Shown: positions 44,973 to 54,633 of the stretch, one piece after another
How the letters are laid out: every line of letters begins with the position of its first letter
Position numbering within the stretch: position 1 is the stretch's first letter
Origin: Clostridiales bacterium
GTDB taxonomy: Bacteria; Bacillota; Clostridia; Lachnospirales; Lachnospiraceae
DNA: 64,000 nucleotides
Direction: 5' to 3'
Assembly (NCBI GenBank): GCA_018372435.1
Contig: JAHAJA010000005.1
Coordinates: 1-64,000, forward strand
Notes under the pieces: model-generated
The model's database searches: none
What the model was told of the DNA's origin: nothing
Seen by the model: the letters and a program-made list of their open reading frames with translations, nothing else
Position numbers and translations under genes: made by a program

Positions 44973-46247
44973 TTGAAGACACTAATTAAGAATGGGTATG
45001 TTATTGACCCTGCGACAGATAAAGAAGAAATTTGCGATATACTAATTGAAGATAATTGTATTGCCCAGATTGGACAGAACATAACAAAAGAGGCTGACCA
45101 AATTATTGATGCAACTGATTGTTATGTAATGCCAGGATTTATTGATCTACACGTTCATCTTAGAGAACCAGGTTTTGAGTACAAAGAAACAATCGAAACT
45201 GGTGCATTAGCGGCAGCACATGGTGGTTTTACAAGTATTTGTCCAATGCCTAACACAAATCCTGTTATAGATAGTAAGGAGACGGTAGCTTATCTTAATG
45301 ATAAATCTAAGAAAGAAGCAGTTGTTAATGTATTACCAGTAGGCGCTGTAACAATTGGGCAAGCTGGCAAGGAACTAGCAGATATTGCTGGTATGGCTAA
45401 AGAAGGTATAGTTGCAATAAGTGAAGATGGTAAATCTGTAATGGATACTGCCTTATATAAGAAAGCCATGGCTATTGCAAAAGAAGAAGGAATCGTAGTA
45501 CTTGCTCACTGTGAAGACAAGAGTCTCGTACAAGGTGGAGTTATGAATGCTGGTAAGAAGGCAAATGAGTTAGGAATGCCAGGAATTACGAATGCAGTAG
45601 AAGATGTCATTGCTGCTAGAGATATACTAATGGCAAAAGAAACTGGTGTTAAGTTACATCTATGCCATTGCTCTACAAAAGATAGTGCGTGGATGGTAGA
45701 GAAAGCGAAAGAACAAGGATTACCAGTTACAGCCGAAGTTTGCCCACATCATTTTGCTTTGACGGATGAAGATATTGTGGAAGATGATGCAAATTATAAG
45801 ATGAATCCACCATTAAGAAGTAAAGAAGATGTACAAGCACTTAAAGAAGCTTTACGTGACAATATTATTGATGTAATTGCAACAGATCATGCACCTCATA
45901 GTGAAGAAGAGAAGAAAAAATCAATAAAAGAAGCACCTTTTGGCATTGTTGGTTTAGAAACTGCTTTCGCATTAACAATGACAGAGCTTGTTAAGACAGG
46001 TTATCTTACTCCAAGACAACTTGTTGAGAAGATGAGTCTTAATCCAGCGAAAGTATTAGGAATTAACAGAGGAACATTAAGAGAAGGTGCAAATGCTGAT
46101 ATTGTAATTGCCAATCCGAATGCAGAATATATAATAGATGCGAAAGATTTTGTTTCGAAAGGCAAGAATACACCATTCCAAGGCAAGAAAGTATATGGAA
46201 AGATAATGTATACGCTAGTTAATGGTCAAATTGTTTATCAAGCATAG
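44973..46247 (+). CDS. pyrC: Dihydroorotase
   Basis: Third step of UMP synthesis, cyclising carbamoyl-aspartate to dihydroorotate with a zinc pair. The protein has GFIDLHVHLREPGFEYKETIETG (about residues 50-72) with His ligands in HVHLR, the later SEDGKSV and AHCEDKSL, CPHHF, and the catalytic Asp in ATDHAPHS. It is a 424-residue class I enzyme. A TTG start at 44973 with AAAGGTGG suits the family N terminus (MKTLIKNGYVIDP) better than the GTG at 44964. It is followed after 24 bp by pyrF. Confidence 0.95.
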   Translation: MKTLIKNGYVIDPATDKEEICDILIEDNCIAQIGQNITKEADQIIDATDCYVMPGFIDLHVHLREPGFEYKETIETGALAAAHGGFTSICPMPNTNPVIDSKETVAYLNDKSKKEAVVNVLPVGAVTIGQAGKELADIAGMAKEGIVAISEDGKSVMDTALYKKAMAIAKEEGIVVLAHCEDKSLVQGGVMNAGKKANELGMPGITNAVEDVIAARDILMAKETGVKLHLCHCSTKDSAWMVEKAKEQGLPVTAEVCPHHFALTDEDIVEDDANYKMNPPLRSKEDVQALKEALRDNIIDVIATDHAPHSEEEKKKSIKEAPFGIVGLETAFALTMTELVKTGYLTPRQLVEKMSLNPAKVLGINRGTLREGANADIVIANPNAEYIIDAKDFVSKGKNTPFQGKKVYGKIMYTLVNGQIVYQA

Positions 46248-46271
46248 GATAGGAAAGGGGAATTTTTAACC

Positions 46272-47189
46272 ATGATTAACAAGCTAATTAATAGAATTGA
46301 AAACTTAGGAGCACCTATTGTTGTAGGATTGGACCCGATGTTAGGGTACATACCAGAGTGTGTGAAAGCAAAAGCATTTGCTGAAAAAGGGGAAACCTTA
46401 GAAGGAGCAGCAGAAGCAATTTGGCAATTCAATAAAGCAATAGTTGACGCAACGCATGATTTAATTCCAGCTGTAAAACCTCAGATAGCTATGTATGAAC
46501 AATTTGGAATCGAAGGACTAAAAGCCTTCAAACAAACAGTAGAGTACTGTAAAGAAAAAGGTCTTATTGTAATCGGAGATGTAAAGCGTGGTGATATTGG
46601 TTCAACTTCAGAAGCATATGCTGTTGGTCATCTTGGAAAAGTAACAGTGGGACAAAACTCTTTCTATGGATTTGATGAAGATTTCGTCACAGTAAATCCA
46701 TACCTAGGCTCAGATGGTATCGACCCATTCATTAAAGTATGTAAAGAAGAAAACAAAGGGTTATTCATTCTTGTTAAGACTTCGAATAAATCAAGTGGAG
46801 AATTCCAAGATCAACTTGTTAATGGAAGACCACTTTATGAATTAGTTGGTGAGAAAGTTGCAAGCTGGGGAGAATCTCATATGGGAGATTCCTATAGTTA
46901 TGTAGGAGCTGTAGTTGGAGCAACCTATCCAGAGATGGGGAAGATCTTACGTAAAATCATGCCTAAGACATATATCTTAGTTCCAGGTTATGGTGCTCAA
47001 GGTGGTAAAGCTTCTGATTTAGCTCCATACTTTAATAAAGATGGATTAGGCGCTATTATCAATTCTTCTCGTGGTATTATTGCTGCATACAAGCAACCAG
47101 GATACGAGAAATATGGAGAAGAGGCATACGCTGATGCATCTAGACAAGCAGTTATAGATATGATTACAGATATTAAATCAGCAATTTAA
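46272..47189 (+). CDS. pyrF: Orotidine 5'-phosphate decarboxylase (long form)
   Basis: The last step of UMP synthesis, decarboxylation of OMP. The active-site motif DVKRGDIGSTSEAY (about residues 98-111) has the Asp-Lys-x-x-Asp network. VGLDPMLGYIPECVK near the N terminus binds phosphate or substrate in the family-2 (about 300-residue) version. Its 305 residues match that form. It is coupled to pyrC, and a strong terminator follows at 47200. No other pyr genes are in the window and no PyrR-type leader is seen before pyrC. Confidence 0.95.
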   Translation: MINKLINRIENLGAPIVVGLDPMLGYIPECVKAKAFAEKGETLEGAAEAIWQFNKAIVDATHDLIPAVKPQIAMYEQFGIEGLKAFKQTVEYCKEKGLIVIGDVKRGDIGSTSEAYAVGHLGKVTVGQNSFYGFDEDFVTVNPYLGSDGIDPFIKVCKEENKGLFILVKTSNKSSGEFQDQLVNGRPLYELVGEKVASWGESHMGDSYSYVGAVVGATYPEMGKILRKIMPKTYILVPGYGAQGGKASDLAPYFNKDGLGAIINSSRGIIAAYKQPGYEKYGEEAYADASRQAVIDMITDIKSAI

Positions 47190-47199
47190 TTAGAATATG

Positions 47200-47240
47200 A
47201 AAGCCTGTTTTAAGCAATTAAGCTTGAAACAGGCTTTTTT
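47200..47240 (+). terminator. Terminator of the pyrC-pyrF unit
   Basis: AAGCCTGTTTTAAG pairs with CTTGAAACAGGCTT (one G-T pair), followed by TTTTTT. Confidence 0.9.
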
Positions 47241-47269
47241 AGTTGTGGTAAAATTTACATGATATGTAT

Positions 47270-47322
47270 TGAGAATGAATATCATTATTATTATTGACGA
47301 AAGAGTATTCTTGTGTTAACAT
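47270..47322 (+). promoter_or_regulatory. Fur-type box and promoter of the iron-siderophore importer
   Basis: TGAGAATGAATATCATT (47270-47286) resembles the Fur palindrome TGATAATNATTATCA. It lies just before TTGACG (47294-47299), with TAACAT (47317-47322) 17 bp further on. A second dyad AGTTAG/CTAACT occurs at 47331-47348, close to the first gene. Iron-dependent repression is expected from the family of genes downstream. Confidence 0.7.
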
Positions 47323-47376
47323 ACTTAAACAGTTAGTTGTAGCTAACTACCACGCGAAGTGAAACAGGAGATAGAT

Positions 47377-48357
47377 ATGATTAACAAAATGAAACAAATT
47401 CTGCTACATAGAATTTTTCTAATTATCTTATTGATAATATTATCCATAATTTCCATCATGATTGGTGTGAAAGATTTTAGTTTAGGAGGGTTATTTACTG
47501 GTAATGCGGATGACGTTAATCTTGTACTAATTAGTAGAATACCAAGACTGATAAGTATTATTGTAACAGGAGCAAGCTTAAGTGTGGCAGGATTAATTAT
47601 GCAGACCATTACCAATAACAAATTTGTTTCTCCGTCTACTGCAGGGACAATGGAGTGGTGCAAATTTGGAGTGATGATAGCCATATTATTATTTGGTGGT
47701 AGAAGTTCTCTAGTTAAGATGGGAGTTGCTTTTATCTGTGCTCTTTTTGGAACTTTATTATTTATGAAGTTACTTACAAAACTACAATTCAAAAACGCTA
47801 TTATAGTACCTTTAGTTGGTATGATGATGGGAAATGTTATCGGCTCTATCACTAGTTTTTTCGCTTACAAATATGACATCATGCAAAATATGTCTTCTTG
47901 GTTACAAGGTAATTTTACTTTGATTATCAAAGGTAGATATGAGTTGTTGTATATAGGAATACCATTCTTTATCATCGCTTATGTGTATGCTAATAAGTTT
48001 ACCATTGCTGGTATGGGAGAAAGCTTTTCACAAAATCTAGGCCTTAATCATAAAAGGGTAGTTATGGGCGGTATGGTTATTGTCGCTTTTATAACAGCAA
48101 CTGTTGTAGTAACAGTTGGAAGCATTCCTTTTTTGGGGTTAATTATTCCGAATATTGTCGCCATTTATAAGGGAGATAATATTAAGAATACTCTTTTTGA
48201 TATTGCACTATTAGGTTCTATCTTTATACTGATATGCGATATTTTAGGTAGAATAATTATTTACCCATATGAAGTCTCCATCAGTGTTGTAGTGAGTGTT
48301 GTGGGAAGTATCATATTCTTAGTAATACTGTTTTGGAGGAATAAACATGCCAGATAA
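47377..48357 (+). CDS. FecCD-type iron-siderophore ABC permease 1
   Basis: The 326-residue integral membrane subunit has about nine or ten hydrophobic segments. The family motif SRIPRLISIIVTGASLSVAGLIMQTITNNKFVSP lies at about residues 52-85, and the C-terminal SIPFLGLIIPNIVAIYKGD forms the ATPase-coupling loop. AGGAG at 47366-47370 supports ATG 47377. It overlaps the second permease by 11 bp. The gene order permease-permease-ATPase-binding protein equals that of the Bacillus yclNOPQ petrobactin importer. The actual siderophore is not shown. Confidence 0.9.
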   Translation: MINKMKQILLHRIFLIILLIILSIISIMIGVKDFSLGGLFTGNADDVNLVLISRIPRLISIIVTGASLSVAGLIMQTITNNKFVSPSTAGTMEWCKFGVMIAILLFGGRSSLVKMGVAFICALFGTLLFMKLLTKLQFKNAIIVPLVGMMMGNVIGSITSFFAYKYDIMQNMSSWLQGNFTLIIKGRYELLYIGIPFFIIAYVYANKFTIAGMGESFSQNLGLNHKRVVMGGMVIVAFITATVVVTVGSIPFLGLIIPNIVAIYKGDNIKNTLFDIALLGSIFILICDILGRIIIYPYEVSISVVVSVVGSIIFLVILFWRNKHAR

Positions 48358-49324
48358 AATAAATGTTAGAAAAAGAAAAACTAAATTAGTTATATTTATG
48401 TTATTACTTATGACTTTGTTCTTTGCAGCAATATTTCTTTTCCTTGGATTAACGGAAAGAAATATACATTTTTATTTACCAAGACGTCTTTTACGAGTAG
48501 GGGCAGTACTTTTGGTTAGTTATTGTATTGGTTCATCTTCAGTGGTGTTTCAAACCATAACAAATAATCAAATCCTAACTCCAAGTGTTATGGGACTAGA
48601 CTCCTTATATATGTTTATTCAAACAGTTGTTGTATTTTTCTTTGGATCAAGACAAATAGCCATGATGACAGGTCAGGTTAATTTCTTGATTTCTGTTGGA
48701 GCAATGGTGTTTGCTTCTTGGGTACTCTTTTTCTTACTGTTTAAAGGTGAAGGTAAAAATGTTTATTTTCTAGTACTTGCTGGTATGATTCTTGGTAGTT
48801 TCTTTAGCGGGTTATCAACCTTTATGCAAGTCCTGTTAGATCCAAACGAGTTTTTGGTTCTGCAAGGTAAGATGTTTGCAAGCTTTAGTAATATCAACAG
48901 CAATTTATTTGGATTATGTGTATTGATTGTAGGTATCTGTATCCTAATTACAATAAAAGATTATTCTTCGCTTGATGTGCTTTCTTTAGGTGTAGATCAT
49001 GCAGTTAATCTAGGGATATCCTATAAAGGTTTAGTACTAAGAAATTTAATGGTTATCTCTGTTTTGATATCCGTTTCAACAGTGTTAGTAGGACCGATTA
49101 CCTTCTTAGGAATTCTACTTGTTAGTTTAGCAAGACAAATAGTTCCTACCTATAAACACTCAAACTTAATAGTAGTTTCAACCTTGTTAGGAGGTATTTT
49201 TTTACTCGGTGGACTATTAATGATTGAACGTGTCTTTAAGTATGAGACCACCATAAGCGTTGTAATTAATTTTGTTGGAGGAATATATTTTATATACTTA
49301 ATGTTAAAAGAAAGCAAGAAGTAA
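48347..49324 (+). CDS. FecCD-type iron-siderophore ABC permease 2
   Basis: The second permease, of 325 residues, starts within the end of the first. PRRLLRVGAVLLVSYCIGSSSVVFQTITNNQILTP (about residues 45-80) is the counterpart of the FecCD motif, and GPITFLGILLVSLARQIVPTY (about 245-265) is the coupling region. Multiple hydrophobic segments are present. The two unequal permeases should form a heterodimer as in YclN/YclO. It is separated from the ATPase gene by 19 bp. Confidence 0.9.
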   Translation: MPDKINVRKRKTKLVIFMLLLMTLFFAAIFLFLGLTERNIHFYLPRRLLRVGAVLLVSYCIGSSSVVFQTITNNQILTPSVMGLDSLYMFIQTVVVFFFGSRQIAMMTGQVNFLISVGAMVFASWVLFFLLFKGEGKNVYFLVLAGMILGSFFSGLSTFMQVLLDPNEFLVLQGKMFASFSNINSNLFGLCVLIVGICILITIKDYSSLDVLSLGVDHAVNLGISYKGLVLRNLMVISVLISVSTVLVGPITFLGILLVSLARQIVPTYKHSNLIVVSTLLGGIFLLGGLLMIERVFKYETTISVVINFVGGIYFIYLMLKESKK

Positions 49325-49343
49325 TAAAAAAGCAGGTGAAAGT

Positions 49344-50102
49344 ATGATTTCTATAAAAAATATCAGCAAAAAATACGGTGAGAAACATGTGGTAGATCAT
49401 GTGGATTTAGATATTCCAAAGGGGAAGATTATTGCTTTTATAGGCAGTAATGGAGCTGGTAAAAGTACGTTAATATCGATTATCAGTCGAACTCTAAGTA
49501 AAAATTCAGGTGAAGTATATATTGATGAAAAAGAATTAAAAGAATGGAAAAGTAAGGAGTTGTCTAAACGATTATCTATACTCAAACAGTCTAATTATCT
49601 AAACATACGATTAACTATAAAGGAATTGGTTAGTTTTGGAAGGTTTCCTTATTCCAATGGTAAATTAACCAAGGAAGATGAGAAGATAGTGGAAGATGCG
49701 ATTTCTTATATGAAATTAGAAGATTTACAAGATAGATATCTTGATGAACTCAGTGGTGGGCAAAGACAAATGGCCTATATTGCAATGATTATTGCACAAG
49801 ATACAGAGTATGTTTTCTTAGATGAACCACTAAATAATCTGGATATGCGCCATTCTGTTCATATTATGAAAATCATTAGAAAATTAGTGGATGATTTGGG
49901 GAAGACCGTTATGGTGGTTATTCATGATATTAATTTTGTGTCTTGTTATGCAGATTACATTGTAGCAATGAAAGATGGAAAGATAGTGGAAGAAGGAGTA
50001 ACAGAGAAAGTTCTAAAAAGTGAAGTTTTAAAAGATGTATATGGAATGGATATTGGTATTCATCAAATTGATGGTAAGAATATATGCTTATATTATGATT
50101 AA
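49344..50102 (+). CDS. Iron-siderophore ABC transporter ATPase
   Basis: The 252-residue ATPase of the FecE/FhuC type has Walker A GSNGAGKST (about residues 33-41), the signature LSGGQRQM (about 136-143), Walker B YVFLDEPLNNLDM and the switch His in VVIHDINFV. It powers uptake through the two permeases. GCAGGTG precedes the ATG. It is followed after 165 bp by the binding protein. Confidence 0.95.
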   Translation: MISIKNISKKYGEKHVVDHVDLDIPKGKIIAFIGSNGAGKSTLISIISRTLSKNSGEVYIDEKELKEWKSKELSKRLSILKQSNYLNIRLTIKELVSFGRFPYSNGKLTKEDEKIVEDAISYMKLEDLQDRYLDELSGGQRQMAYIAMIIAQDTEYVFLDEPLNNLDMRHSVHIMKIIRKLVDDLGKTVMVVIHDINFVSCYADYIVAMKDGKIVEEGVTEKVLKSEVLKDVYGMDIGIHQIDGKNICLYYD

Positions 50103-50267
50103 TGTGTACTTTTTTAACTAACTTACACAAATTGCACATGTAGTCAGTATAGTGCTGATGTGTTCAGAGAGTTTTTTCTATGAGTAGAGCAATTCACTAC
50201 CCTAAATGAAGTCATTATGTGGAAGTTAGAGAAACTTATTATAAATAACAATTATACGGAGGATATT

Positions 50268-51269
50268 ATGAAAAAAATAGTAACTTTAGCGCTTGCATCC
50301 GTGCTATCAATAACAATGCTAACAGGATGTGCAACAAAAGGAAATGGTGATAGTGATTCAAATGTATCAGAAGGAGCAAGTACCGAAGATTCAGTACAAA
50401 CAAGTGAAGATGGTGCTACTAGTACAACAGCTACAGAAACGACAGTAACAGATGGGAAGGGTAATGCAGTGGCAGTTCCTGAAGATGTTAAGAAAGCTGT
50501 TGTAATGGATTATGGTATCTTAGACACCATTCAGGCCTTAGGAATTGATGTTGAAGTCGCTATTCCATCAGGAGAAACGCCTTCTTTTCTTTCAGGTTTT
50601 TCTGATGCTACTACAATAGGAAGTATTAAGGAACCAGATTTAGAAGCAATTTTTGATTTTGAACCAGATGTTATTTTCATTAGTGGAAGACAGGAAAGTT
50701 TTTATGACCAACTAAGTGAAATTGCGCCAACTATTTATGTATCATTAGATTCTACTAAATATATGGAGGATTTTAAATATAATACGAATATCGTTGCATC
50801 TATTTTCAAAAAAGAAACAGAAGCTAATGAAGCAATAAAAGCCATTGAAGCGAAGGTGGAAGCAGCCAAGACTGTGACTGCTAAAACAGAAGATAAAGCA
50901 CTAATTATCTTAACGAATGACGGAAGTATGAGTGCTTATGGAGCGGGATCAAGATTCGGAATTATTCATGATTTATTAGGTGTAAAGGCAGCTGATGATT
51001 CTATTGAAGTATCTACACATGGACAAGAAGTTAGTTATGAATATATATCACAAGTAAATCCAGATATTTTGTTTGTAGTTGATAGAACTGTTATTGCTGG
51101 AGGTACTAATCTTGCAGCGACTACGTTAGACAATGAGTTAGTAAATGAAACAAATGCAGCGACAAATAATAAAATTATTTCTTTAGATCCAGATTTATGG
51201 TATTTATCAGGTGGTGGGTTGACATCGGTATCAGAGATGATAGATGAAGTAGTAGCTGCTATACAATAA
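50268..51269 (+). CDS. Iron-siderophore-binding lipoprotein
   Basis: The 333-residue lipoprotein has signal MKKIVTLALASVLSITMLTG with Cys at about residue 21. A low-complexity Ser/Thr/Asp/Glu linker runs to about 60, then come the two lobes of a class III binding protein (PEDVKKAVVMDYGILDTIQALG, LEAIFDFEPDVIFISGR, VNPDILFVVDR). It is tethered on the membrane and delivers ferric siderophore to the permeases. ATG 50268 follows GGAGGATATT. It resembles YclQ, which binds petrobactin and other catecholates. The ligand here is unproven. Confidence 0.92.
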   Translation: MKKIVTLALASVLSITMLTGCATKGNGDSDSNVSEGASTEDSVQTSEDGATSTTATETTVTDGKGNAVAVPEDVKKAVVMDYGILDTIQALGIDVEVAIPSGETPSFLSGFSDATTIGSIKEPDLEAIFDFEPDVIFISGRQESFYDQLSEIAPTIYVSLDSTKYMEDFKYNTNIVASIFKKETEANEAIKAIEAKVEAAKTVTAKTEDKALIILTNDGSMSAYGAGSRFGIIHDLLGVKAADDSIEVSTHGQEVSYEYISQVNPDILFVVDRTVIAGGTNLAATTLDNELVNETNAATNNKIISLDPDLWYLSGGGLTSVSEMIDEVVAAIQ

Positions 51270-51307
51270 GGAAATTAGATCTACTGGCATCTGTATTCTT
51301 CTAAACT

Positions 51308-51352
51308 AAAAATGTTTGAAGTATGTTTTTACACACTTCAAACATTTTTTTA
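51308..51352 (+). terminator. Terminator of the iron importer operon
   Basis: AAAAATGTTTGAAGT pairs with ACTTCAAACATTTTTTT around a 12-base loop, with a long T run. Confidence 0.92.
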
Positions 51353-51397
51353 TTCTAATATATTGGAATATCTAATTATGCAAAATCTGTTTCTTAA

Positions 51398-51730
51398 CTA
51401 TATATCCGATGAATCTTCTAATAAACTTTCTAATTGATCTGGCGTAAGGCCTTCGGAATCAACTATAAGATTGTCTGATTCTGATGGCTCAGGTTTAGGA
51501 TTAACCGAAGTAATATTTATAAAGAATCGTTTTTCGTCTTGTTTAACTATGTATGGTTCTTTCTCGTTGACACGATAAGATTTTAGTAAGTTACCACTTT
51601 CTAAACAAACGGTATTAGAGTTGCACAAGTCATAATTACTAGAGTATGGCATCTTATCGTACATACACAAATCATCCATTAGGGTATTGTCAAATGGCTT
51701 GAGTTTAGTAGCTTTGTTTTGCTGTTCCAA
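51398..51730 (-). CDS. Hypothetical protein with TTG start
   Basis: The 110-residue acidic protein begins (TTG) EQQNKATKLKPFDNTLMDDL and contains VNEKEPYIVKQDEKRFFINITSVNP. The C-terminal GLTPDQLESLLEDSSDI is helical. GGAGG sits 8 bp before the TTG on the minus strand. No membrane segment, signal or known domain is visible. It lies just downstream of the P-type ATPase on the same strand, after a 100-bp gap. Confidence 0.6.
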   Translation of the reverse strand: MEQQNKATKLKPFDNTLMDDLCMYDKMPYSSNYDLCNSNTVCLESGNLLKSYRVNEKEPYIVKQDEKRFFINITSVNPKPEPSESDNLIVDSEGLTPDQLESLLEDSSDI

Positions 51731-51838
51731 TCGTGTAGCCTCCTTATTTCTTTGTCGATGTCGCTATCGATCTTGTTAATGGTAGTTTTACAGCTACCAC
51801 TATATTTATTAACAGTATACAACCTTTATATAATGAAT

Positions 51839-54478
51839 TCAATGATTATTATTTACCCTTTTTTGTGCTTCAACGATTAGAATTGGCACGAAAGATAGAA
51901 TAATAACTGCTATCCATTGCCTAGGATTAAGTGGAACAACTTTGAAGATATTTGCTAAAGGTTTCAACATAATAACCGCTGAAAGTAGTATTGAACAAAC
52001 GATAAAAGATAACACATGTTTCATATTACTGAATATACCAATCTTTAATATGGATTTATCGCTTCTCATGTTGAAGGAATGGAATAATTGTGACAAACTG
52101 AGTACGGCAAAAGCCATAGTACGGCCCAAGGTTAAGGAATCTGGTGAACCACCAAGGTCGTATCGGTATCCAAGTATGAACGCGGTTAAAGCTAAGGAGC
52201 CGATAAGAAGACCTTCAAAGAGAATCTTGAATACAAGTCCATTCGCAAACATTCCGGTCTTAGGAGAAATCGGCTTGTTGTTCATAATGTCTTTACTAGC
52301 GGGTTCAACTCCAAGAGATATTGCAGGCAAAGAGTCAGTAACTAAGTTTACCCACAAGAGTTGGACAGCGAGCAATGGCGATGGTAAGCCTAATAATATT
52401 GCTGCGAATATTGTAAGGATTTCACCTATATTACTTGATAATAGGAAATGAATTGCCTTTCTAATATTCTGATAAATTCCGCGACCTTCTTGAACGGCAG
52501 AGACAATCGTAGCAAAGTTATCGTCTGTCAATATCATATCAGCAGCATTCTTAGCTACATCAGTTCCGCTTAGTCCCATTGCACAGCCAATATCAGCAGT
52601 TTTTAATGCAGGTGCATCATTAACACCGTCACCTGTCATTGCAACAACATTACCATTTTTCTGAAACGCTTTTACAATTCTTACTTTGTGTTCTGGCGTT
52701 ACTCTTGCAAATACACTATAGTCGTCAATATTATTACCAAGACTTTCATCAGACATTGCTGATAATTCTGCTCCAGTAATTGCTTTGTCATAACCTTCCA
52801 TTATTCCTAGTTCCTTAGCAATTGCGCAAGCGGTAGTGATATGATCGCCTGTAATCATGACTGGTTTTATACCAGCATGTTTACAAACGGATACCGCTTC
52901 TTTGGCTTCTTCTCTAGGGGGATCAATCATTCCGATTAAACCAGTGAATACCAGAGCACTTTCCATAAGAGCAGTACCCTTTGGAACAGTTGAAGTTTCT
53001 TTATAAGCAACAGCAAGAACACGAAGTGCTCGTTTTGCCATATCGCTATTGTATTTATTAATAACTGCACGTTTATTGTTTGTTAAAGGAGAGATTTTTC
53101 CTTTGTCATAGTAATGGGTACATTTAGCTAGAAGTACATCAGGGGCACCTTTGGTTATGCAATAGATGTAATCGTTCTCCATCTTATTAACTGTAGTCAT
53201 TAATTTTCTAGAAGAATCAAAAGGAATTTCTGATAGTCGTTTGTTATTAAGATCTAATTTAGCCTTGTTGATTCCTACTTTACAAGCAGCTAGTATAATT
53301 GCATTTTCAGTTGGTTCCCCAGTTGCTGTTATCTCTTTTTTTGTAACTTTTAATGCCGAGTCATTACAAAGAGAGCCAAGAGTGAGAATATGATAAGCCT
53401 CCTTAGACTCAAAGGCTTCCCTGCCACTAACAGAATAGACGTCAGTGACTGTCATCTTATTCTGTGTTAAGGTACCAGTTTTGTCAGAACAGATTACCGT
53501 TGCACTGCCTAGCGTCTCAACAGCAGGTAATTTGCGGATTACAGCATTCTTCTTAGCCATACGGGAAACACCAAGAGATAGCATAATAGTGACAATTGCG
53601 GGAAGTCCTTCAGGGATCGCGGCTACAGCCAAAGATACGCTAGTCATGAACATATCAAAAGGTGGACGGCCTTGTATCGTTCCTAATAGAAAGATTGCTA
53701 GACAAATAAGTAATGCTGCAATTCCTAATACTTTACCTGTACTAGCTAAACGTTTCTGAAGTGGAGTATCGGGAGTATCATCTATCATAATCAGTTTTGC
53801 GATATGGCCGACTTCGGTATGCATTCCTGTACCAGTTACAATTGCGCTACCTCTACCATAGGTAACTATACTAGTTGCGTATACGATATTCTTACGATCT
53901 GCTAAAGGTGTTTCTTCTGTATATGTTTTTTCGGAGTTTTTATCAATTGCATGGGATTCGCCAGTTAAGGCAGATTCATCAACTCGAAGGTTAATAGAGG
54001 TCAATAACCTAGCATCAGCTGGTACAAAATGTCCTGTCTCTAGATGAATGACATCACCTGGTACCAAATCCTTTGAGGCAATTACACTTTGATTCCCATC
54101 ACGTAGTACTGTGGCAGTAGGTGCAGACATATTCTTCAGAGCTTCTAACGATTTTTCTGCTTTCGTTTCTTGTAATACTCCAAGTACTGCATTCAAGATA
54201 ATAATAGTAAAGATGATAATAGGGTCGACAAAATCAGCATGACCTTCTAACAATGATATGACAAAGGATACAATAGCTGCAATGATTAGAATAGCTATCA
54301 TAAAATCTTTAAACTGCGCAAAGAATTTGTATACGATACTCTTATTTTTCTTTGATTCTAGAACATTCTCTCCATACTCATGGATACGTTTGCCTGCTTC
54401 TTTGCTGGTGAGTCCTGAATCAATAGACGTATGTAGTACTTTAGCTGTATCCTGTGAGGATAGATTGTGATAATTCAT
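51839..54478 (-). CDS. P-type Ca2+-transporting ATPase (type IIA-like)
   Basis: The 879-residue cation pump has the N-terminal cation-ATPase domain (LSSQDTAKVLHTSIDSGLTS), the actuator motif LTGES (about residue 173), the M4 cation site AAIPEGLPAIV (about 287-297), the phosphorylated Asp332 in ICSDKTGTLT, and the hinge MTGDGVNDAPALK. Six C-terminal helices include VNLVTDSLPAISLG. The PEGLPA form is that of SERCA/PMR1-type calcium (or manganese) pumps, in line with bacterial CaxP/YloB. AAGGAG precedes the ATG. It is divergent from ytaF. Confidence 0.94.
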   Translation of the reverse strand: MNYHNLSSQDTAKVLHTSIDSGLTSKEAGKRIHEYGENVLESKKNKSIVYKFFAQFKDFMIAILIIAAIVSFVISLLEGHADFVDPIIIFTIIILNAVLGVLQETKAEKSLEALKNMSAPTATVLRDGNQSVIASKDLVPGDVIHLETGHFVPADARLLTSINLRVDESALTGESHAIDKNSEKTYTEETPLADRKNIVYATSIVTYGRGSAIVTGTGMHTEVGHIAKLIMIDDTPDTPLQKRLASTGKVLGIAALLICLAIFLLGTIQGRPPFDMFMTSVSLAVAAIPEGLPAIVTIMLSLGVSRMAKKNAVIRKLPAVETLGSATVICSDKTGTLTQNKMTVTDVYSVSGREAFESKEAYHILTLGSLCNDSALKVTKKEITATGEPTENAIILAACKVGINKAKLDLNNKRLSEIPFDSSRKLMTTVNKMENDYIYCITKGAPDVLLAKCTHYYDKGKISPLTNNKRAVINKYNSDMAKRALRVLAVAYKETSTVPKGTALMESALVFTGLIGMIDPPREEAKEAVSVCKHAGIKPVMITGDHITTACAIAKELGIMEGYDKAITGAELSAMSDESLGNNIDDYSVFARVTPEHKVRIVKAFQKNGNVVAMTGDGVNDAPALKTADIGCAMGLSGTDVAKNAADMILTDDNFATIVSAVQEGRGIYQNIRKAIHFLLSSNIGEILTIFAAILLGLPSPLLAVQLLWVNLVTDSLPAISLGVEPASKDIMNNKPISPKTGMFANGLVFKILFEGLLIGSLALTAFILGYRYDLGGSPDSLTLGRTMAFAVLSLSQLFHSFNMRSDKSILKIGIFSNMKHVLSFIVCSILLSAVIMLKPLANIFKVVPLNPRQWIAVIILSFVPILIVEAQKRVNNNH

Positions 54479-54633
54479 GTACAGACTCCTTATAAGGTTT
54501 TTTACTATATATATGCATGGACACAGAAATTATGAAAGATAGAAGTAGCCAGAATCCCTAGGTTTGCATACCTTGGTATAAGGGGCGTGTCTGTAAAGGC
54601 TTGTAGATTCCCCTTGAAAGGAGAGAAAAGAAA

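Noticed and set aside
54480..54633. yybP-ykoY manganese riboswitch before ytaF
   Set aside because: The conserved core of that class is not visible. Only a short AAGGGG/CCCCTT stem is present.
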